Shown here: positions 57,081 through 64,000 of the stretch, in pieces | How positions within the stretch are numbered: the first letter of the stretch is position 1 | Layout of the letters: every line of letters begins with the position of its first letter | Source: Lentisphaerota bacterium | GTDB lineage: Bacteria; Verrucomicrobiota; Kiritimatiellia; UBA8416; JAIOPI01 | NCBI GenBank assembly: GCA_021413965.1 | Contig: JAIOPI010000031.1 | Location: forward strand, 142,716 to 206,715 | DNA: 64,000 bases | Reading direction: 5' to 3' | The notes under the pieces: generated by a model | Told to the model about the DNA's origin: nothing | Database searches by the model: none | What the model saw: only the letters and a program-made list of their open reading frames with translations | Translations under genes and position numbers: made by a program

Positions 57081-58070
57081 ATGAAGCGCACCGAGAACAC
57101 GACCGGAACCGGCAGCAGCGAGCGACCGCGCCCGCGGGACGATACCCCCGGTCGGTGGAAGATCACACCCAGCACAGAATCCGACCCGGCGAAACTCCTT
57201 CACGCCTTGCGCGAGCGCGTGAAGGAACTGAACTGCCTCTACGGAATCGCCCAGATCGCCGAGCGGTTTCCGTCGTCGCTGGAGGATCTTCTCGCCGCCG
57301 TGGTGCAGAACTTGCCGGCGGCGTGGCAGTATCCCGAGACCGCCTGCGCCCGCATCGTGTTCGGTGCTGCGCGCTACGAGACGCCGGGCTACATCCAGGC
57401 CCCCTGGCGGCAGTACGCCCCCATTCGCGTTTCCGGCCAGGCGGTCGGGGAGGTCTCGGTTTGCTATCGTGAGGAGCGGCCGATGGCATTCGAAGGCCCG
57501 TTCCTGCGGGAGGAGCGCACGCTCATCGACGCCGTCGCCGAGTATCTCGGGACGATCGCCCGCCGGGTCGCCGCCGAGCGGGAGCTGCATGCGGCCAACC
57601 GGATGCTCACGGTGGAGCGCGAAACGCTGAAGGAGAGCAATACGGCCCTGCGGGCGGTGCTGGCCCGTATCGGCGATGAGAGACGCGAGCTGTGCCGCGA
57701 CATCCACGCCAATGTCGAGAGAATCCTGCTGCCCATCCTGGACGTGCTGTCGCTGGAACTGGCGCCGCCCAGGCGTGGGTACGTCGATCTGCTGCGCCGC
57801 AACCTGCTTGAGCTTACGGCGCCGTTCACTCGCCATGTCGCCGCCCCACACCTGGCGCTGACGCCCACCGAGATCTCCGTGTGCGGCATGATCCGCAGCG
57901 GGCTGCGCACCAAGGAAATCGCGCGGCTGCGCGGCATTTCTCCGGCCACCGTCAACCGCCACCGCGAACACATCCGCCGCAAACTCGGCATCGCCAACCG
58001 CCGGCTCAATCTGACCGCGCACCTGCAAAGCGAACCTTTCCGAGAGCCGGTGGATGCGTCCGCTGGGTAA
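57081..58070 (+). CDS. LuxR-type regulator with GAF-like N-terminus
   Basis: 329 aa. After a Thr/Arg-rich start comes a coiled segment (LRERVKELNCLYGIAQIAERF) and a GAF-like region (~residues 65-180). A helical linker leads to a C-terminal LuxR helix-turn-helix at ~260-315: LTPTEISVCGMIRSGLRTKEIARLRGISPATVNRHREHIRRKL, shown here by its key residues TPTE, KEIA and RHRE. It probably responds to a small ligand or redox state and regulates transcription. The start at 57081 has AGGTGG upstream. It diverges from the DUF1846 gene. Confidence 0.82.
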   Translation: MKRTENTTGTGSSERPRPRDDTPGRWKITPSTESDPAKLLHALRERVKELNCLYGIAQIAERFPSSLEDLLAAVVQNLPAAWQYPETACARIVFGAARYETPGYIQAPWRQYAPIRVSGQAVGEVSVCYREERPMAFEGPFLREERTLIDAVAEYLGTIARRVAAERELHAANRMLTVERETLKESNTALRAVLARIGDERRELCRDIHANVERILLPILDVLSLELAPPRRGYVDLLRRNLLELTAPFTRHVAAPHLALTPTEISVCGMIRSGLRTKEIARLRGISPATVNRHREHIRRKLGIANRRLNLTAHLQSEPFREPVDASAG

Positions 58071-58122
58071 TCGCATCCCGTAGCGCCAGGGTAAGCGCAG
58101 GACGGCGGAAATTCCAACGCGG

Positions 58123-59796
<1,674 letters not shown>

Positions 59797-59810
59797 GGGA
59801 TGGTTCCTGA

Positions 59811-60905
59811 TTAAGGGTTGAGCGGACGGCGGGGGTCGCCGGCCATGAACAGGGTTTGGGTGGGGAAGGCGAACTCAATGCCTTCGGTATTGAAGCGGCG
59901 CAGCAGGGCGAGGTTCAAGCGCTCGGCGTGGGCGAGATAGGCCCAGTAGTCGGGCGGGTGATACCAGTAGATCACGACGATGTTCAGGGAGGCGCTGTTA
60001 AACTCGTTGAACGCCACCCGGGGGGGGAAATCGGGGGACAGGCCCTCGTGGTTCTGCAACAGCTCGCGGATGATGGCGATGGCCCGCTCGATCTTCTCGG
60101 GCGGGGTGTCGTAGGTGAGCGTGACGTTGAAGAGTCGGCGGATGTGGGGGCGCTTGCCGATGTTCAGGATGGTCTTGTTGGCAAGTTCGCCGTTGGGGAC
60201 GGTCACCAGGTTCCCTTCGAGGGTGCGAATGCGGGTCGATCGAAAGCCGACGCTCTCGACGCTGCCGTCGTGGCCATCGACAACGACACGGTCGCCGAGT
60301 TCGAAGGGTTTGTCGCCGAGGATGACGAGCGAGCCGAAGAAGTTCTTGATGGTTTCCTGGGCAGCGAGCGCCACCGCGAGCCCGCCGACGCCCAGCCCCG
60401 CCAGGATCGAAGTAATCGGCTTGTCGCTGAGGGTCTGGGCCATCTGCACGAGGACCAGGACAACGATGGTCACGCGCAGGCTCTTGCGCACCATGGGTGC
60501 CAGCATGTCGTCCATCTTGCTGGCCGACTTCGCCGCGGCCCGCGCAATCCAGGCATCGACGACATCGACGAGGCAATAGAGGGTCCAGCCAACGGCCGCG
60601 ATGGTGAGCATGCTGGTGGCGGTGATGACGACGCCATGGATAGTGGGGCTGAGGACGAGCATGCGCACGCCGGCGGTGAGCCCGAAGGCGAAGAAGAGGA
60701 GGACGGCGGAGCGGTCCAGGGCGCGCAGGGCGATGGACACAAAGCGACGTTCGGCGCGTTGGACGCGGATTTCCAGGCGGCTGAGGATGACCTGCATCAC
60801 GCGGCCCGCGGCGAGCGCGGCGAGAATGCAGGCGAAGAGGGCGCCGACGCGCCACAGGGGCATGCCCGCCACATGTGCTTCCGAGAGCCAGACCAGCCAG
60901 TTCAT
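59811..60905 (-). CDS. MscS-type mechanosensitive channel
   Basis: 364 aa. Three or four N-terminal hydrophobic segments, then the pore-lining TM3 [32 protein letters not shown], recognised by the Gly/Ala pattern and QETIxNxxxG, then the beta domain ([40 protein letters not shown]). It opens under membrane tension and releases solutes. The start at 60905 is the first ATG before the hydrophobic region; GGGAGG is 13 bases upstream, further than ideal. It precedes ettA by 14 bp. Confidence 0.92.
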   Translation of the reverse strand: MNWLVWLSEAHVAGMPLWRVGALFACILAALAAGRVMQVILSRLEIRVQRAERRFVSIALRALDRSAVLLFFAFGLTAGVRMLVLSPTIHGVVITATSMLTIAAVGWTLYCLVDVVDAWIARAAAKSASKMDDMLAPMVRKSLRVTIVVLVLVQMAQTLSDKPITSILAGLGVGGLAVALAAQETIKNFFGSLVILGDKPFELGDRVVVDGHDGSVESVGFRSTRIRTLEGNLVTVPNGELANKTILNIGKRPHIRRLFNVTLTYDTPPEKIERAIAIIRELLQNHEGLSPDFPPRVAFNEFNSASLNIVVIYWYHPPDYWAYLAHAERLNLALLRRFNTEGIEFAFPTQTLFMAGDPRRPLNP

Positions 60906-61023
60906 TGTCGTTGGGCGCCTCCCACGCCGCGCTGGGTTTATGGCGCGGGAGGCCCGGATGCGCAAGCCAATTTGATTGCCGGCTGCCCGGCCTGGGGCGG
61001 AACGGCTTGCGCGACGAGGCGAT

Positions 61024-61128
61024 CCGAGGTGGCCCGCGACCTCCGGGCGCGGGCGCTGTATTCCGGGCTCCTGCATTCTGGGCGCTGAACCGAGGGCGCC
61101 CGCGCCTGGAGGTCGCGGGCCACCTCGG
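61024..61128. repeat. Long inverted-repeat element between mscS and hppA
   Basis: A 21-base arm at 61024-61044 (CCGAGGTGGCCCGCGACCTC and one more C) is the perfect reverse complement of 61108-61128. Inside, GGGCGCGGGCGC pairs with GGCGCCCGCGCC with little mismatch, so the stem reaches about 33 bp over a ~37-base loop. It lies in the 429-bp gap. No transposase is seen. It looks like a REP/MITE-type intergenic element; no second copy was noticed in the window. Confidence 0.75.
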
Positions 61129-61241
61129 CGGTGCGTTGAGTAGGGAGGGCAGGGGCGTTGCTTGCGACGCCCGCGACTGGGGGGGGAGTGCAAGAATATG
61201 GAGATGAGGACGCGCGGCGGGGGAGCGCTTGCAATTAGTTA

Positions 61242-61271
61242 TTGATTTAACGAATACAACCTGAGTACTCT
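61242..61271 (+). promoter_or_regulatory. Putative promoter of hppA
   Basis: TTGATT (61242-61247), 18-bp spacer, TACTCT (61266-61271), in a notably AT-rich island of this GC-rich DNA, about 64 bp before the hppA start. Confidence 0.5.
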
Positions 61272-61334
61272 AGCGGCTGTTTATTTTGCGGAGTTCCGTG
61301 GTGCGGTCGGCCTAAACGAAAGGTGAGGTTAGCT

Positions 61335-63662
61335 ATGCGGATGAAGTGGGGACTGTCGGCTGGAGTGATTGCCTTGATGGCGTCGGCGATGAACACGCTG
61401 GCGGCCGAGGGCGACAGTGTATCCGGAATTACGGCGGCCTGGTGGATCGCGCCGATCGCCTCGGTCATTGGGCTGATTTTCGCCTGGATTTGCTACAAGC
61501 TCATGATGGCGGCCCCGACGGGCAACGCCCGCATGGAGGAAATCGCGGGCTACGTGCGCGAAGGCGCCATGGCGTACCTGAAGCAGCAGTACTCGCGCGT
61601 CGGGCTCGTTTTCGCCGTGCTGGTGCTGATCTTCGCCGGGCTGGCGGTGGTTGGCGTGCAGAACCCGTTTGTGCCGGTGGCCTTTCTGACCGGCGGCTTC
61701 TTCTCCGGCCTGTGCGGGTTCCTGGGCATGAAGACGGCAACGTCGGCGTCGAGCCGCACAGCGCAGGGCGCCAGTGAAGGGCTAAACCGCGGGTTGCAGG
61801 TGGCGTTCCGGTCGGGCGCCGTCATGGGCCTCGTGGTTGTCGGCTTCGGCCTGCTCGACATCTCGATCTGGTATTTCGTGCTGGACCGGCTGGTCTACAC
61901 GCCCGAGCACATGGCAAACGGGCTGTGGTTCCTCGTCCCGGCCGGCTTCAATCCCGAACACAAACTGGTCGAGATCACCACGACGATGCTGACCTTCGGC
62001 ATGGGTGCCTCGACGCAGGCGCTGTTTGCCCGCGTGGGCGGCGGCATCTACACGAAGGCCGCGGATGTCGGCGCCGATCTGGTCGGCAAGGTCGAAGCCG
62101 GCATTCCGGAAGACGATCCGCGCAACCCGGCGACGATCGCGGACAACGTGGGCGACAATGTGGGCGACGTGGCCGGCATGGGTGCCGACTTGTACGAGTC
62201 CTATTGCGGCTCGATTCTCTCCACGGCGGCACTGGGCGCGGCCATTCCCGGGCTGACCGGACTTCAGCAGGCGAATGCTGTGACGGCTCCGATGGTCGTG
62301 GCCGGCATTGGCATCATCCTGTCGATCATCGGCATCTTTGCGGTGCGCTGCAAGGAAGACGCGAACATGATGACGCTGTTGCAGGCCCTCCGGACCGGCA
62401 CATGGGGCAGCACGGCGCTGATCGTGCTGGCGCTGGCGGTGCTGGCCTGGTTGGACGTTATTTCGTGGGGTGTGTTCGGCGCGTCGTTGGCCGGCTTGCT
62501 GGCGGGCGTGATCATCGGCTATTCCACGGAGCGGTATACGTCGGATAGCTACGAGTCGACCCAGGCGATTGCGAATGCCTCGTCCACGGGGCCGGCCACG
62601 GTGATCATCGAAGGTCTGGCGGTGGGCATGCAGTCGGCGGGCGTACCGGTGATAACCACGGTGGCGGCCATCATCGCGGCCTACGGCTTTGCGGGCGGAT
62701 TCAGCGAGCCCATGCACGGCCTCTATGGCATCGGCTTCGCGGCAGTCGGTATGCTGGCCACACTGGGCATCACGCTGGCGACGGACGCGTATGGCCCGAT
62801 CGCAGACAATGCGGGCGGCAATGCGGAGATGTCCGGGCTCCCGGAGCAGGTGCGGCACCGTACGGACGCGTTGGACATGCTGGGCAACACGACGGCGGCC
62901 ACGGGCAAGGGCTTCGCCATCGGCTCGGCGGCCCTGACGGCGCTGGCCTTGCTGGCCGCGCAGGTGCAGGAACTGGACGTGTGGACGAAGAAGCTGGCCG
63001 CGGCCGGGACGATGGCCTTCGACCAGATCCACTACGATTCCTTTGTCAACAAGCTGGACTACTACCTCGAGAGCTACAAGCTGAACATCCTCAACCCCTT
63101 CATGATCGGCGGCATGTTCCTGGGGGCGATGATGGCGTTTGTGTTCTGTTCGATGGCGATGAAGGCCGTGGGCCGTGCGGCGGGCGCGATGGTGGAAGAA
63201 GTGCGCCGGCAGTTCCGCGAAAAGCCGGGCATCATGGAGGGCACCGAGACCCCTGACTACGCCGCACCGGTCGCGATCAGCACGAAGGCGGCACAGCGGG
63301 AGATGATCCTGCCGTCGGTGCTCGCGCTCGCGGTGCCCGTGGTCACGGGCCTGCTGCTCGGCGTGGGCGGCGTGATGGGACTGCTCGTGGGCGGCCTGAC
63401 GACCGGCTTTTGTGTGGCCGTGTTCATGGCCAACGCGGGCGGCGCCTGGGACAATGCCAAGAAGCACATCGAGTCGGGTGTGCACGGTGGCAAGGGCAGC
63501 GACGCCCACAAGGCTGCCGTGGTGGGCGACACCGTGGGCGATCCCTTCAAGGACACGAGCGGCCCGAGCCTCAATATTCTCGTCAAGCTCATGAGCATGG
63601 TGAGCGTGGTGGTGGCCGGCCTCGTTGTGCGGTACAGCCTCGAAGCGCTGGGCATCTTCTGA
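61335..63662 (+). CDS. hppA: Membrane-bound ion-pumping pyrophosphatase
   Basis: 775 aa with about 16 membrane segments. Hydrolyses pyrophosphate and pumps H+ or Na+. The substrate site DVGADLVGKVEAGIPEDDPRNPA and the following DNVGDNVGDVAGMGADLYESY are intact, as are DAYGPIADNAGGNAEMS and GDTVGDPFKDTSGPSLNIL. In GNTTAATGKGFAIGS the Ala after GNTTA marks the K+-dependent class rather than the Lys of the K+-independent class. The pumped ion cannot be told safely. The start at 61335 follows GGTGAGG. The opening hydrophobic helix resembles a signal anchor. Confidence 0.96.
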   Translation: MRMKWGLSAGVIALMASAMNTLAAEGDSVSGITAAWWIAPIASVIGLIFAWICYKLMMAAPTGNARMEEIAGYVREGAMAYLKQQYSRVGLVFAVLVLIFAGLAVVGVQNPFVPVAFLTGGFFSGLCGFLGMKTATSASSRTAQGASEGLNRGLQVAFRSGAVMGLVVVGFGLLDISIWYFVLDRLVYTPEHMANGLWFLVPAGFNPEHKLVEITTTMLTFGMGASTQALFARVGGGIYTKAADVGADLVGKVEAGIPEDDPRNPATIADNVGDNVGDVAGMGADLYESYCGSILSTAALGAAIPGLTGLQQANAVTAPMVVAGIGIILSIIGIFAVRCKEDANMMTLLQALRTGTWGSTALIVLALAVLAWLDVISWGVFGASLAGLLAGVIIGYSTERYTSDSYESTQAIANASSTGPATVIIEGLAVGMQSAGVPVITTVAAIIAAYGFAGGFSEPMHGLYGIGFAAVGMLATLGITLATDAYGPIADNAGGNAEMSGLPEQVRHRTDALDMLGNTTAATGKGFAIGSAALTALALLAAQVQELDVWTKKLAAAGTMAFDQIHYDSFVNKLDYYLESYKLNILNPFMIGGMFLGAMMAFVFCSMAMKAVGRAAGAMVEEVRRQFREKPGIMEGTETPDYAAPVAISTKAAQREMILPSVLALAVPVVTGLLLGVGGVMGLLVGGLTTGFCVAVFMANAGGAWDNAKKHIESGVHGGKGSDAHKAAVVGDTVGDPFKDTSGPSLNILVKLMSMVSVVVAGLVVRYSLEALGIF

Positions 63663-64000
63663 GCCCGGGCGTCATCCAGTGTGCCGCCACCGCCTCGGTC
63701 GGGCTTCCCGTGGGGGCAAGTTTTCAACTTGCCCGGTTCTCGTGAGTGCCGGTCGGGCTCCCCGAACACGCTGCGCTCGCCCGGCGGCGCGGCGAAGGCG
63801 TTGGGGATGATGGTGTGCGATATGCGCCGAGGCGCCTGACGCTCGCTTCGGTGTCCGGGGAGCCCGCCCCCCTTGGATGGCATGGCAGGATGCCATGCGC
63901 AGCACCAGCGACCTGCGGTCGCCAAGAAAAAATCGCACGATGCGATGTTTTTCGTGAAGCAGCCAGCCCCGAACCGTTGCCAACGCTCCTCTGTGGTTGC
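63663..64000. other. Gene-free palindrome-rich stretch after hppA
   Basis: No gene seen. Perfect hairpins with three-base loops: GGGCAAGTT-TTC-AACTTGCCC (63714-63734), GCATGGCA-GGA-TGCCATGC (63880-63898), GCGACC-TGC-GGTCGC (63908-63922) and ATCGCA-CGA-TGCGAT (63932-63946). A larger imperfect inverted repeat (CGGGCTCCCCG...CGGGGAGCCCG) spans the middle. The last hairpin is flanked by A and T runs and could end transcription from either side. Confidence 0.7.
63926..63952. terminator. Bidirectional terminator-like hairpin
   Basis: ATCGCA/TGCGAT with a three-base loop (63932-63946), preceded by a run of As and followed by GTTTTT. Distance to the hppA stop is about 270 bp. Confidence 0.5.

Overview
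The window is GC-rich, densely coded bacterial DNA with ordinary Shine-Dalgarno starts and many ATGA/GTGA gene overlaps. The organism is probably a Gram-negative heterotroph of the PVC group (Kiritimatiellota, Lentisphaerota, Verrucomicrobiota) or a neighbouring phylum. The reasons are an LpxL-type lipid A acyltransferase, an LL-diaminopimelate aminotransferase, a membrane pyrophosphatase, and secreted CBM9, beta-helix and DUF6259-type carbohydrate proteins. The phylum is an inference; no rRNA gene could be read with confidence.

0-5.1 kb (minus strand): arginine decarboxylase SpeA, a DUF2237 protein, a divergent carbamoyltransferase, a PAS protein with a Cys4 tail, an RluA-type pseudouridine synthase and the start of a secreted protein that runs off the left edge. 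5.4-14.2 kb (plus strand): a hybrid histidine kinase overlapping a two-receiver regulator, NrdR, an unknown protein, PurC, a PilZ protein and a 1244-residue coiled coil capped at both ends by GYF-like domains. 14.3-18.7 kb (minus): a DapL-like aminotransferase behind a consensus promoter, a glycosyltransferase-like membrane protein with TPRs, and an LpxL-type acyltransferase. 18.8-26.3 kb: tRNA-Ile2(CAU), an all-alpha dUTPase-like enzyme, an HMGL-type aldolase, a DUF6448 protein, an alpha/beta hydrolase, a TauE/SafE exporter, an orphan conserved protein and a DUF47-PiT phosphate transport pair.

26.4-35.8 kb is a minus-strand carbohydrate operon read in the order GH1, six-hairpin-like protein, DUF6259-like protein, lipoprotein phosphoesterase with a CBM9-like domain, sialate O-acetylesterase. 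36-42 kb adds a double alpha/beta hydrolase, a flavin-binding protein, an FAD oxidoreductase/PhyH dioxygenase pair and another hydrolase. 42.2-46.8 kb groups a deoxyhypusine-synthase-like enzyme, a histone-deacetylase/acetylpolyamine-amidohydrolase-like enzyme and a membrane spermidine-synthase-like protein; together with SpeA this suggests polyamine chemistry. 47-58 kb holds a di-iron MBL protein, a CBM9/beta-helix exoprotein, a methyltransferase beside gene debris, CarB, a DUF1846 protein and a LuxR regulator. 58-64 kb holds EttA, an MscS channel and the pyrophosphatase HppA, flanked by palindromic intergenic DNA.

The less ordinary items are a gene-free stretch near 38.4 kb that looks like a small structured RNA with its own terminator, the polyamine-type cluster, the GYF-capped coiled coil with a recent internal 300-bp duplication, a 3'-terminal EttA remnant near 50.9 kb, and two kinds of palindromic intergenic element around hppA.
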